From assembly GCF_003570885.1 (NCBI RefSeq), contig NZ_QXJC01000005.1, forward strand, positions 124,001 to 188,000: a DNA stretch of 64,000 nt, in the 5' to 3' direction. The notes under the pieces are model-generated. The model saw nothing but the letters and a program-made list of their open reading frames with translations, had not been told where the DNA came from and searched no databases. Positions 23,227-31,658 of this stretch are shown here, in pieces. The position numbers and the translations under genes are program-made. How positions within the stretch are numbered: position 1 is the first letter of the stretch; the number at the start of each line of letters is the position of its first letter. This DNA is from Simplicispira hankyongi (GTDB taxonomy: Bacteria > Pseudomonadota > Gammaproteobacteria > Burkholderiales > Burkholderiaceae_C).

Positions 23227-26172
23227 TCAGCCCAGGTGCGGGCCGAGCAGGCCGGCGAGCTCGAACATGCCGGCGCTGTCCTTGCCGAACACGGCGCGCA
23301 GCTTGTCGTCGGCAACGATGGTGCGCTTGTCCTTGGGGTCTTGCAGGTTTTGCGCCTTGATGTACTCCCACAGCTTCTTCACGGCGGCCGGGCGCGCCAC
23401 CGGCTCGTTGCCGATGACGGCGGCGAGCGCGGCGCTGGGCGCTTTGCCGGCTGCGGCCTTGCGCGGTGCGGCCGCTTTCGCCACCGCTTTTTTGGCTGGG
23501 GCTTTCTTGGCAGCGGCTGGTTTTTTAAGGTCTTTCAGGCCTCCAGCGCTTGTCCTGCTTGCGCCAGAAGCTATTGTTTTGATAGTTCCACCAGCAGCCG
23601 GCTTGCGCGGCGGGAACTTGCTCGGGGCAAATTCAAAGTTCACTTTGCCGGCTTCAGCGTCCCAGGCCAGGTGCGCCTTGAAGGCGCGGCGGGTGCGCAT
23701 GCTGACGAACTTGTCGAGCAGGTCGGTCTTGCCCGTCTGCAGGAGCTTTTCCATCTGCGCGCGCTCCACCGGCTGCTGCAGGATGATCTTGCCGCTCTTG
23801 AACGTGCAACTGGGCACGGGCTGCGCGGCGGTGGGCACGGCTTTGCTGCACACGTAGTTGCTGCCGTGCTCGTGCACTTCGGCGCCGCAAATGGGGCAGG
23901 CGCCGAGCGCCGGGTCGGTGAATTCGACCAGCTCGCCGGTTTCCTCGGCCTTGTCGTCGCCAAAGTCGAATTCGAGCTTGTAGTTGTGCGCTTCGTCGTC
24001 GTACTTGAGCACGATCTCGGACGTGAACGGCCAGCCGGCCTTGGAGCGAAAGCCGTCGAGCGGGCCGATCTTGCGCTCGCTCAGCAATTGCTCGGCCTCT
24101 TGCGGCTCGAAGGTGCGGCCCGCGGGCGATTTGCCGAAGGAGAAGCCGCAGGGCTCGGCCCCGGGCTTGCCCACGCAGGCGTACCTGCGGTAGTTTTCCT
24201 TCACCACGCCGCCGCAGTTGGGGCAGGGCGCCACCAGCGTGGCGTAGTCGCCGGGGATGGTGTCGCGGTCGTATTCCTTGGCCTTCTTCACCATGCGCTC
24301 GGTCATGGCGGCGATTTCCTGCATGAAGGTGGCGCGCGGCAGCAGGCCCTTTTCCATTTGCGCGAGCTTGTATTCCCACTCGCCGGTCAGGTCGGCGCGC
24401 GCCAGCTCCTTCACGTCCAGGCCGCGCAGCAGCGTCATGAGCTGGAAGGCCTTGGCGGTGGGGATCAGCTCGCGGCCGTCGCGCAGCATGTACTTTTCCG
24501 CCAGCAGGCCTTCGATGGTGGCCGCGCGCGTGGCCGGCGTGCCCAGGCCTTTTTCCTGCATGGCCTCGCGCATGTCTTCGTCTTCCACCTGCTTGCCGGC
24601 GCTTTCCATGGCGCCCAGCAGCGTGGCTTCCGAATACCGCGCTGGCGGCTTGGTCTTGAGGCCCTTGGCGTCGACTTCGTTTGCCAGGGGCTTCTCGCCC
24701 GGCTGCACCGGGACCAGGTTCTGGCCCTTGTCGCCTTCCTTGGCGTCCTGCACCTCGTCGGCGGCTTCCTTGCCGTAGATGGCGAGCCAGCCGGGTTTCA
24801 CCAGCACCTTGCCTTCGGTCTTGAAGTGGTTGGTTTGGCCCGCTTGCTCCACTTTGCTGATGCGGGTGGTCACCAGGTATTCCGCGCTGGGGAAAAACAC
24901 CGCCAGGAAGCGGCGCACCACCAGGTCGTAGAGCTTTTGCTCGGCTTCTGACAGCCCGCTGGGCGCTTGCAGCGTGGGGATGATGGCGAAGTGGTCGCTC
25001 ACCTTGGCGTTGTCGAAGATGCGCTTGTTCGGCCGCACGTAGTGGCCTTCGATGGCGGTGCGGGCATGCGGCGCCAGGTGCGCCATGCCGCTGCCCGCCA
25101 GCATTTCCAGCGTTTGTTTGGCTACCGGCACGTAGTCTTCGGGCAGCGCGCGCGAATCGGTACGCGGGTAGGTCAGGGCCTTGTGGCGCTCGTAGAGCGA
25201 CTGCGCCAGGGAGAGCGTGGTCTTGGCCGAGAAGCCGAATTTGCCGTTGGCCTCGCGCTGCAGGCTGGTCAGGTCGAACAATTGGCCCGGCGCCTGTGTG
25301 GTGGGGCGGCTCTCTTCGGTCACCGTAGCAGCCTGCCCGCGCGAGGCATCGGCAATGGCGCGTGCCTGGGCTTCGGACCACACGCGGTCGGCGCGCTGCT
25401 CGGCATCGTTGGGGTTTTTCTTCCACGCCGGGTCGAACCACTTGCCGGGGTACTGGCCGGCCTGGGCGGCAAACGACGCATGGATTTCCCAGTAGTCGCG
25501 GCTGATGAATTTGCGGATTTTCTCTTCGCGCTCCACCACCAGCGAGAGCGTGGGCGTCTGCACCCGGCCCACGGTGGTCAGAAAGAAGCCGCCGCCCTGC
25601 GAGTTGAAGGCCGTCATGGCGCGGGTGCCGTTGATGCCGACCAGCCAGTCGGCCTCCGAGCGGCTGCGGGCGGCGTCCGCCAAGCCCTGCATCTGCTCTT
25701 CGGTGCGCAGTTGGTCAAAGCCGTCGCGAATCGCCTGCGGCGTCATGGACTGCAGCCACAGGCGCTTGACGGGTTTTCCGAGGGGCTTGGCGCCCCCGGC
25801 GTACTGCTCTATCAGGCGAAAGATCAGCTCGCCCTCGCGGCCCGCGTCGCAGGCGTTGATGAGCTGCGTCACGTCCTTGCGCTTGGCTAGTCTGACGACG
25901 GCGTTCAGGCGCGTCTTGGTCTTGTCCACGGGTTTGAGGTCAAAGCGCGGCGGAATCACCGGCAGGTTGGCAAAGCTCCACTTGCCGCGCTTGACGTCGA
26001 ATTCTTCCGGCGCCTGGATCTCGACCAGGTGGCCGACGGCGCTGGTGACGACGTACTGGTCGTTCTCGAAATGCTCTTCGTGCTTGTCGAACTTGCCCGC
26101 CATGGGCGTGAGTGCGCGCACGATGTCTTGTGCGACCGAAGGTTTTTCTGCGATGACGAGGGTTTTGCTCAT
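23227..26172 (-). CDS. topB: DNA topoisomerase III with C-terminal SWIB domain
   Basis: 981 aa, much longer than E. coli TopB (653 aa). Residues 1-~150: TOPRIM (LVIAEKPSVAQDIVRAL, INACDAGREGELIFRL). Active-site Tyr lies in LTYPRTDSRALPEDY (~residue 334). Two zinc-type clusters follow: CPNCGGVVKENYRRYAC (~647) and CPICGAEVHEHGSNYVC (~755). A Lys/Ala-rich linker (~875-910) leads to a SWIB/MDM2-like domain in the last ~70 residues (VKKLWEYIKAQNLQDPKDKR, KLRAVFGKDSAGMFEL). A copy of the dispersed repeat is translated just before the linker. Start at 26172 begins at the conserved first strand. Relaxes and decatenates DNA; the SWIB part is chromatin-like. Confidence 0.95.
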   Translation of the reverse strand: MSKTLVIAEKPSVAQDIVRALTPMAGKFDKHEEHFENDQYVVTSAVGHLVEIQAPEEFDVKRGKWSFANLPVIPPRFDLKPVDKTKTRLNAVVRLAKRKDVTQLINACDAGREGELIFRLIEQYAGGAKPLGKPVKRLWLQSMTPQAIRDGFDQLRTEEQMQGLADAARSRSEADWLVGINGTRAMTAFNSQGGGFFLTTVGRVQTPTLSLVVEREEKIRKFISRDYWEIHASFAAQAGQYPGKWFDPAWKKNPNDAEQRADRVWSEAQARAIADASRGQAATVTEESRPTTQAPGQLFDLTSLQREANGKFGFSAKTTLSLAQSLYERHKALTYPRTDSRALPEDYVPVAKQTLEMLAGSGMAHLAPHARTAIEGHYVRPNKRIFDNAKVSDHFAIIPTLQAPSGLSEAEQKLYDLVVRRFLAVFFPSAEYLVTTRISKVEQAGQTNHFKTEGKVLVKPGWLAIYGKEAADEVQDAKEGDKGQNLVPVQPGEKPLANEVDAKGLKTKPPARYSEATLLGAMESAGKQVEDEDMREAMQEKGLGTPATRAATIEGLLAEKYMLRDGRELIPTAKAFQLMTLLRGLDVKELARADLTGEWEYKLAQMEKGLLPRATFMQEIAAMTERMVKKAKEYDRDTIPGDYATLVAPCPNCGGVVKENYRRYACVGKPGAEPCGFSFGKSPAGRTFEPQEAEQLLSERKIGPLDGFRSKAGWPFTSEIVLKYDDEAHNYKLEFDFGDDKAEETGELVEFTDPALGACPICGAEVHEHGSNYVCSKAVPTAAQPVPSCTFKSGKIILQQPVERAQMEKLLQTGKTDLLDKFVSMRTRRAFKAHLAWDAEAGKVNFEFAPSKFPPRKPAAGGTIKTIASGASRTSAGGLKDLKKPAAAKKAPAKKAVAKAAAPRKAAAGKAPSAALAAVIGNEPVARPAAVKKLWEYIKAQNLQDPKDKRTIVADDKLRAVFGKDSAGMFELAGLLGPHLG
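23538..23574 (+). repeat. Dispersed palindromic repeat, copy 7, inside topB
   Basis: GGCCTCCAGCGCTTGTCCTG then CTTGCGCCAGAAGCTAT. It matches the consensus at both ends and in both cores. It lies within topB codons ~866-878, in the linker between the topoisomerase body and the Lys/Ala-rich tail, and keeps the frame open. Confidence 0.75.
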
Positions 26173-26291
26173 GGGGTTTCGTACTGGGGCGCCGCGGCCG
26201 GACAGGGCCGCGCGCGCTTCTACAATCGGGCTTCCTCGCGCGTACACGCGCACGCGCAGGTGTGCATATTCAAAGTAACAGAAGTTTTGCC

Positions 26292-26837
26292 ATGCCTTCA
26301 AGCACCGTGCCCGCCTCCCACGCCGGACGCCGGCTCCAGACCCGCCGCTCCGGCGTACACGGCAAGGGCGTCTTCGCCGTGCAGGATATCGCCGAGGGCG
26401 AGGTGCTGATCGAATACACCGGCGAGGTCATCAGCTGGCAGGCCGCGCAGGACCGGCACCCGCACGATCCGCTGCAGCCCAACCACACGTTTTATTTTCA
26501 TGTCGATGAAGACCGCGTGATCGACGCCAAGGTCAAAGGCAATTCCTCGCGCTGGATCAACCACAGCTGCGATCCCAACTGCTTTGCCGACGAGCAGGAG
26601 GGCCGCATCTTCATCACCGCGCTGCGCAACATCGCAGCGGGCGAAGAGCTGAACTACGACTATGGCCTGATCATCGAAGAGCGCTACACGCCCAAGCTGA
26701 AGGCCGAATACCCCTGCTGGTGCGGCGCGGCGAACTGCCGCGGCACCTTGCTCGCCCCCAAGCGCGGCCCGCGGGCGCCGGCGCCGCTGGCCAAAAAAGC
26801 CCCCTCCAAACCACGCAAGGCGCGGGCCGGCGCATGA
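26292..26837 (+). CDS. SET domain-containing lysine methyltransferase
   Basis: 181 aa. SET motifs: SGVHGKGVFAVQDIAEGEVL, IEYTGEVIS, RWINHSCDPNC (SAM/knot motif), AAGEELNYDYG, and a post-SET Cys cluster YPCWCGAANCRG. A basic Ala/Lys tail follows (AKKAPSKPRKARAGA). Eukaryote-like protein lysine methyltransferase; bacterial members are known in pathogens and environmental proteobacteria. Divergent from topB with 119 bases between them. Its stop overlaps birA as ATGA. Confidence 0.92.
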   Translation: MPSSTVPASHAGRRLQTRRSGVHGKGVFAVQDIAEGEVLIEYTGEVISWQAAQDRHPHDPLQPNHTFYFHVDEDRVIDAKVKGNSSRWINHSCDPNCFADEQEGRIFITALRNIAAGEELNYDYGLIIEERYTPKLKAEYPCWCGAANCRGTLLAPKRGPRAPAPLAKKAPSKPRKARAGA

Positions 26838-27730
26838 GCGCGGCGCCAGGCCTTGCGCCAACCCCCGAGCCGACTGGAGGTGCGCCAGTGAACGAACCCC
26901 TTCGCTGGCCGCTGGAAGACTTGTGGCAGGCGCTGGCGCCGCGCCTGCCCGGCTTTACCGCCGAGCTTCTGGCAACGGTCGATTCGACCAACACCGAGTG
27001 CATGCGCCGCCTGCGCAGCGGGCAGAGCGAGCCGCTCTTGCTGGTCGCGCTGGCGCAAACCGCAGGGCGCGGGCGCATGGGGCGGGCCTGGCAGAGCGTG
27101 GGCGCGGAGCCGGGCGCGGCACTCACCTTTTCACTGGCGCTGCCGCTGGCGCCGCGCAGTTGGTCGGGCTTGTCGCTGGCCGTGGGCCTGTGCGTGGCGC
27201 AAAGCCTGCAGGCCGAGTTGCCGGCGGCGGGCGGCCGCGAGCCGCGCATCGCGCTCAAGTGGCCCAACGATTTGTGGCTGCAGGGCGCGGGTGGCCCGGA
27301 GCGCAAGCTCGGCGGCATTCTGGTCGAGACGGCCAGCTTGCTGGCGCCCAACACGGCCGGCCCTGCCGCGCGCTGGGTGGTGGTCGGTGTCGGGCTGAAC
27401 GTGGCGCCGCGCAGCAGCGAGGGGCTGAGCATGCCCGCCGGCTGCCTGCACGAGCTCGATGCGCGCTGGGACGCCCCCACCGCCTTGGGCCGCGTCGTCC
27501 CGCATCTGGTGGATGCCCTTGAGACCTTCGCAACGCAGGGCTTTGCGCCCCTGGTGGCGCCCTTTGCCGCGCGCGACGCGCTGGCCGGCCGGGCCGTGCG
27601 CCTGTCGGACGGCCGTGAAGGCGTGGCCGCCGGCGTGGGGCCAGACGGCGCGCTGCACCTGCAGAGCGCGGCAGGCCTGGTGCAGGTCAGCAGCGCCGAG
27701 GTGTCGGTGCGGCCCGTTGTGGCAAGCTAG
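26834..27730 (+). CDS. birA: Biotin--[acetyl-CoA-carboxylase] ligase
   Basis: 298 aa (class I, no DNA-binding N-terminal HTH). Conserved blocks: TVDSTNTECMRRL, QTAGRGRMGRAWQS (biotinyl-AMP loop), KWPNDLWLQG and KLGGILVETA, VVVGVGLNV; C-terminal SH3-like domain at RAVRLSDGREGVAAGVG. It activates biotin and attaches it to the BCCP subunit. The ATG at 26834 overlaps the SET gene stop; a GTG at 26888 preceded by GGAGG is an equally good start and would trim 18 residues. Confidence 0.92.
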   Translation: MSAAPGLAPTPEPTGGAPVNEPLRWPLEDLWQALAPRLPGFTAELLATVDSTNTECMRRLRSGQSEPLLLVALAQTAGRGRMGRAWQSVGAEPGAALTFSLALPLAPRSWSGLSLAVGLCVAQSLQAELPAAGGREPRIALKWPNDLWLQGAGGPERKLGGILVETASLLAPNTAGPAARWVVVGVGLNVAPRSSEGLSMPAGCLHELDARWDAPTALGRVVPHLVDALETFATQGFAPLVAPFAARDALAGRAVRLSDGREGVAAGVGPDGALHLQSAAGLVQVSSAEVSVRPVVAS

Positions 27731-27736
27731 GCGACC

Positions 27737-28483
27737 ATGCTGCGCGCGCTCGTCCTCCTGCTTTTGCTCGCCAACGGGGGCTACTACGCCTGGTCGCAGG
27801 GGCTGCTGCGCGATTGGGGCCTGGCGCCGCACGAGCAGGCCGAGCCGCAGCGCCTGGCCAACGAAATCCACCCTGAGCTGCTGCGCGTGTTGCCGCAGCC
27901 CGGCACCCAACCGGCGTCTCCCGCCGCTGTGTCGGGGCAGCCGGCGCCCACCGCGCCCGCAGCCCCTGCCGCCCCTGCAACTGCGCCCGGTACGCCGGCG
28001 CAAAGCACGCCCGAGGCCGCCGCTGCCTCTGCACCGCAAGGCGAATGCCTGCAGGCTGGCATCTTCGACGCCGCGCAAGCCGACGTGCTGCGCCGCGCCG
28101 CCAGCGCGCTGCCCGAGGGCAGTTGGCGTCTGGAGCCGGCGACGCTGCCGGGCCGCTGGATGGTCTACATGGGCCGTTTTTCCGACCCCGACCAGCTCGC
28201 CAAGAAGCGTGCCGAACTGCGCGCGCTGAGCATCCCTTACGACCGGCCGAACGGGACTCTGGAGCCGGGCCTGTCGCTGGGGCGCTTTTCCACCGAAGAG
28301 GCGGCGCAGCGCGGCCTCGCCACCCTTGCCGCCAAGGGCGTGCGCTCGGCGCGTGTGGTGCAGGAGCGCGTGGACATGCCTGGCTTCATGCTGCGCCTGC
28401 CCGAGGCCGACGCGCGCCTGCGCGCCCAGGCGGAAGACTTGCGCGCCGCGCTGGCCGGCAAGGCGCTGCGGCCCTGCAGCTAA
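27737..28483 (+). CDS. SPOR-domain membrane protein
   Basis: 248 aa. N-terminal membrane helix (LRALVLLLLLANGGYYAW), a long Ala/Pro-rich linker, then a SPOR-like unit (CLQAGIFDAAQADVLRRAAS ... WMVYMGRFSDPDQLAKKRAE) that binds denuded peptidoglycan at division sites. A second related half follows (LSLGRFSTEEAAQRGLATL). It starts six bases after birA and likely shares its transcript. Confidence 0.8.
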   Translation: MLRALVLLLLLANGGYYAWSQGLLRDWGLAPHEQAEPQRLANEIHPELLRVLPQPGTQPASPAAVSGQPAPTAPAAPAAPATAPGTPAQSTPEAAAASAPQGECLQAGIFDAAQADVLRRAASALPEGSWRLEPATLPGRWMVYMGRFSDPDQLAKKRAELRALSIPYDRPNGTLEPGLSLGRFSTEEAAQRGLATLAAKGVRSARVVQERVDMPGFMLRLPEADARLRAQAEDLRAALAGKALRPCS

Positions 28484-28499
28484 AGTTTTAGTAAAAAAA

Positions 28500-28535
28500 G
28501 GCTCTAGCGCTTATACCCATTGCGCTAGCAGCTAT
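28500..28535 (+). repeat. Dispersed palindromic repeat, copy 8
   Basis: GGCTCTAGCGCTTATACCCA then TTGCGCTAGCAGCTAT, in the 83-base gap between two convergent genes (the SPOR protein and TctE). Confidence 0.9.
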
Positions 28536-28566
28536 CGAAACAGAAGCTAACACCGGCTGCAAGAAC

Positions 28567-30015
28567 TCAGGCTTCCGAAGCATCCAGCGCCGCGAAGCGC
28601 ACGCTGAAGCACGCGCCTGGCGGGGTGGCGCCGGGGCGCACGTCTTCCACCACGATGCGCGCGCCGTGCTGGCGGGCGATTTCCTGCACGATGGGCAGGC
28701 CCAGGCCGGAGCCGTCAGCGTCGTTCCCCAGTGCCCGGTAGAAGGGCCGGAAGATCAGCTCGCGCTCGGGCTCGGGCACGCCGGGGCCGGAGTCTTCCAC
28801 CTGCACCACCAGCACGCGGCCAAAGGTGTCGGCCAGCACGCGCGCCGTGACCACGCCGGGGCGCTCGGGGGTCGAGGGGGTGTAGTTGATGGCGTTGTCC
28901 ACCAGGTTGCGCACCAGTTCGTGCAGCAGCGTGGGGTTGCCCAGCATGCGCACGCCGGGGGCGCCGGGCAGGGCGCCGTCGTAGCCCAGGTCAATGCCTT
29001 TGTCGAGCGCGCGCGAGATCGCGTCGTGCACCACGTCCACGGTGATCTGCGCCAGGTCGCAGGGGATCAGCGCCATCTGCGCGCTGCTGCTCTCGGCCCG
29101 CGCCAGCGCCAGCAATTGGTTGACGCTGTGGGTGGCGCGGATGCTCGAGCGCCCGATCTGCTCCAGTGAGCGCTTGATCTCTTCGGGGCTGGTGCCTGCG
29201 CGTTGCGCCAGGTCGGCCTGCATGCGCAGGCCTGCCAGGGGCGTTTTGAGCTGGTGGGCGGCATCGGCCAGGAAGCGTTTTTGTGTCGCCAGCGAGTCGT
29301 TCAACCGGGTGAGCAAGTCGTTCACCGAGGCCACCAGCGGCGCCACTTCCAGGGGCACGGTCCGGTCGTCGAGTGGCGAGAGGTCGTCGGGCTTGCGCGC
29401 GCGGATGCGCTCTTCGAGCTGGTGCAGCGGCTGGATGCCGCGCGCCAGCGCCAGCCACACCAGCAGCACGGCCAGCGGCAGGATGATGAACTGGGGCAGC
29501 ATGACGCCCTTGATGATCTCGGTGGCCAGCACGCTGCGCTTCTCGCGCGTCTCGGCCACCTGCACCAGCGCCAGCGGCGCATTGGGCAAGGACAAGCGCA
29601 CCCAGATATAGGCCATGCGAATGTCCAGCCCGCGCAGCTCGGCGTCGCGCAGGTGCACGTCGCCGGTGCTGGGGGCTTCGTCGGCTGGCGGTGGCGGCAG
29701 TTCGCGCTCGCCCGAGAGCAATTCGCCGCGCGGCCCCAGGACTTGGTAGTAGACCGTGTCGGAGTCGTCGGCGCGCAGGATTTCGCTGGCGGGCTGCGGC
29801 AGGTTGAACTGCGCCCTGCCGTGGCTGACCGAGACCAGCTGCGCCAGCGCCTGGGCGTTGTATTCCAGCGCGCGGTCAAACGGTTTGTTGGCAATGCCCT
29901 GCGCCACCAGCCAGGTCAGCGCCAGGCTCACGGGCCAGAGCAAGAGCAGCGGCGTGAGCATCCAGTCGAGGATCTCGCCAAACAGGGAGCGCTGCTCGCG
30001 CTGGAAGAGCTTCAA
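28567..30015 (-). CDS. tctE: Sensor histidine kinase of the TctE type
   Basis: 482 aa. Two membrane segments (residues ~20-40 and ~172-195) flank a periplasmic 2CSK_N-type sensor; then HAMP, the H-box ADAAHQLKTPLAGLRMQADL (His ~257), N-box LVRNLVDNAINYTP, G1 VQVEDSGPGVPE and G2 GSGLGLPIVQEIA. Autophosphorylates and passes phosphate to TctD. Separated from tctD by a 260-base gap filled by repeats rather than overlapping, which is unusual for this pair. Tricarboxylate sensing is inferred from the family and from tctBA 7 kb away. Confidence 0.88.
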   Translation of the reverse strand: MKLFQREQRSLFGEILDWMLTPLLLLWPVSLALTWLVAQGIANKPFDRALEYNAQALAQLVSVSHGRAQFNLPQPASEILRADDSDTVYYQVLGPRGELLSGERELPPPPADEAPSTGDVHLRDAELRGLDIRMAYIWVRLSLPNAPLALVQVAETREKRSVLATEIIKGVMLPQFIILPLAVLLVWLALARGIQPLHQLEERIRARKPDDLSPLDDRTVPLEVAPLVASVNDLLTRLNDSLATQKRFLADAAHQLKTPLAGLRMQADLAQRAGTSPEEIKRSLEQIGRSSIRATHSVNQLLALARAESSSAQMALIPCDLAQITVDVVHDAISRALDKGIDLGYDGALPGAPGVRMLGNPTLLHELVRNLVDNAINYTPSTPERPGVVTARVLADTFGRVLVVQVEDSGPGVPEPERELIFRPFYRALGNDADGSGLGLPIVQEIARQHGARIVVEDVRPGATPPGACFSVRFAALDASEA

Positions 30016-30043
30016 GATTGTCGCCCTGATTTTGAGTGAAAAG

Positions 30044-30080
30044 TGGCTCTGGCGCAGAATGGATAAGCGCCATAAGCTAT
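30044..30080 (+). repeat. Dispersed palindromic repeat, copy 9
   Basis: TGGCTCTGGCGCAGAATGGA then TAAGCGCCATAAGCTAT, between tctD and tctE. Confidence 0.8.
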
Positions 30081-30199
30081 ATTATTAGTAGCGAAAAACG
30101 CCTGTTTTCCAGGCTGCATCGCAGCGTCCCCGACGCCAGATACTGGCGCGACCCAAGCCAGCGGCCACCGTGCAAGGGCCGCCCCGCCGCACCGGTGGC

Positions 30200-30266
30200 G
30201 TCCCCCCTCCCGCAGCGCGCAGCGGTGCGAGAGAGGGGGGAAGGAGCGAAGCGACACAGGGGGGTG
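30200..30266. repeat. Second repeat type: GTCCCCCCTCCCG..GAGAGGGGGG hairpin
   Basis: CCCCCCTC (30202-30209) pairs with GAGGGGGG (30233-30240); inner CGCA..TGCG also pairs. The right flank AAGGAGCGAAGCGACACAGG and GGGGTG is a pattern I associate with intergenic repeats of Comamonadaceae. Only this copy is in the window. It fills the rest of the gap between tctD and tctE and could reduce read-through. Confidence 0.6.
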
Positions 30267-30275
30267 TTTCCTGCT

Positions 30276-30950
30276 TCAACTCGGGATCTTTTCCAGGCAA
30301 TACCCCAGGCCGCGCACGGTGGCGATGCGGATCGGGCCCTTTTCAATCTTTTTCCGCAGGCGGTGGATATAGACCTCGATGGCGTTGTTGCTCACCTCTT
30401 CGCCCCATTCGCACAGGCGCTCGACGAGCTGGTCCTTGCTCACCAGGCGTCCAGCGCGCTGCAGCAGCACTTCGAGCAGGCCGAGCTCGCGCGCCGAGAG
30501 CTCCACCATCTTGCCGTCGATGGTGGCCACGCGCCCGGCCTGGTCGTACACCAGAGGCCCGTGCTTGATGGCGCTGCTGGCGCCGCCCATGCCGCGGCGT
30601 GCCAGGGCGCGTACGCGCGCTTCAAGCTCCTGGAGCGAAAACGGCTTGGCCATGTAATCGTCGGCGCCCAGGTCCAGGCCCTTGACGCGCTCATCCACGC
30701 TGTCGGCGGCGGTGAGGATCAGCACCGGCAGCGCCGAGCCGCGCGAGCGCAGGCGCTTGAGCACCTCCAGCCCGTGCATGCGGGGCAGGCCCAGGTCGAG
30801 GATCAGCAGGTCGAACTCGTTGTTCGTCATCAGCGCGGCGTCGGCTTCGCTGCCGCTGGCCACGTGGTCCACCACCGCGCCCGAGCTGCGCAGTGTGCGC
30901 AAGAGGCCATCGGCCAGCACTTGGTCGTCTTCAGCAATGAGGATGCGCAT
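30276..30950 (-). CDS. tctD: OmpR-family response regulator of the TctD type
   Basis: 224 aa. Receiver domain with acidic pocket EDD (residues 7-9), phospho-acceptor LLILDLGLPRMHG (Asp ~51), LTAAD and the switch Lys in GADDYMAKPF; C-terminal winged helix with LSARELGLLEVLLQRAGRLV and NNAIEVYIHRLRKKI, RGLGYCL. First gene of the TctDE pair, reading leftwards. Confidence 0.9.
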   Translation of the reverse strand: MRILIAEDDQVLADGLLRTLRSSGAVVDHVASGSEADAALMTNNEFDLLILDLGLPRMHGLEVLKRLRSRGSALPVLILTAADSVDERVKGLDLGADDYMAKPFSLQELEARVRALARRGMGGASSAIKHGPLVYDQAGRVATIDGKMVELSARELGLLEVLLQRAGRLVSKDQLVERLCEWGEEVSNNAIEVYIHRLRKKIEKGPIRIATVRGLGYCLEKIPS

Positions 30951-31005
30951 GGGGGGTCTCCCGGATTCGACTTATGACCGGGCAAGAGTGCCCTTGCCTG
31001 CGATT

Positions 31006-31518
31006 CTAGGAGCGCCATTGGCCCGATGGTGCGCCGCTGCCATAGGTTTCCAGGCCAATGGCGACCACGGTGGCCACCGCATCGCCCACCTCGGCACGAA
31101 ACTCGGCCTCGGCCTGCGCCACGGCATCTTGAAACGCCTGCAGCCAATCCAGACCCGTGGGCGTGAAGCATATGCGGCGTGCGCGGGCATCCAACGGGTC
31201 CGCCTCGCGGCGCACCAAGCCCCAGGCAGTGCACTGGTCCACCAGACTGGCCATGGCCTGCTTGGACATGCCGGCACGCACTGCCAGGTCGGTCAGCCGA
31301 TCGCCGGCGAGCGACAAATGCCGCGTGATGTGGATGTGCGCGGCCCCCACCTGGTCGCGCGCCGCCAGGTTGGACAGCGCCAGCGGCACCTCGACATTGC
31401 GCGCCATGAGCTGCAGCACGCGCGCGTCAAAGCGGCGCAGCGCGTCGCCCATCAAGCGGCCCAGGTGGGTCTGGCGCCAGGCGTCGGAGGGTGGGGAGAC
31501 GTGCATGGAGGCGGGCAT
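31006..31518 (-). CDS. MarR family transcriptional regulator
   Basis: 170 aa. Winged helix at [20 protein letters not shown] then [22 protein letters not shown], the MarR recognition helix and wing (DxRxR). Start either 31518 (MPASMH) or 31506. Divergent from recA; a good 10+10 inverted repeat lies immediately upstream and is probably its own operator. Ligand and other targets unknown. Confidence 0.85.
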   Translation of the reverse strand: MPASMHVSPPSDAWRQTHLGRLMGDALRRFDARVLQLMARNVEVPLALSNLAARDQVGAAHIHITRHLSLAGDRLTDLAVRAGMSKQAMASLVDQCTAWGLVRREADPLDARARRICFTPTGLDWLQAFQDAVAQAEAEFRAEVGDAVATVVAIGLETYGSGAPSGQWRS

Positions 31519-31520
31519 GG

Positions 31521-31547
31521 TTTATTGTCATGCAAACTGACCATAAA
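31521..31547. promoter_or_regulatory. Candidate MarR operator
   Basis: TTTATTGTCA (31521-31530) and TGACCATAAA (31538-31547) match as inverted arms in 9 of 10 positions with a 7-base spacer. The site begins two bases upstream of the longest MarR start, so binding would block that gene's transcription. Confidence 0.65.
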
Positions 31548-31581
31548 TCGTCTTTACGGGAGAATACTTCGGCCCTACATT

Positions 31582-31599
31582 ACTGGTCAAGCATCCAGT
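31582..31599. promoter_or_regulatory. Candidate LexA (SOS) box of recA
   Basis: ACTGGTCAAGCATCCAGT fits ACTG-N10-CAGT, the outer part of the LexA consensus, 60 bases before the recA ATG. The central AT alternation of the consensus is missing, so affinity may be low. Confidence 0.6.
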
Positions 31600-31658
31600 G
31601 TTTTCCACGGGGTGCAGACAGAAACCTCGTCAACGCATTGAATTTCCAGGAGATTTCC

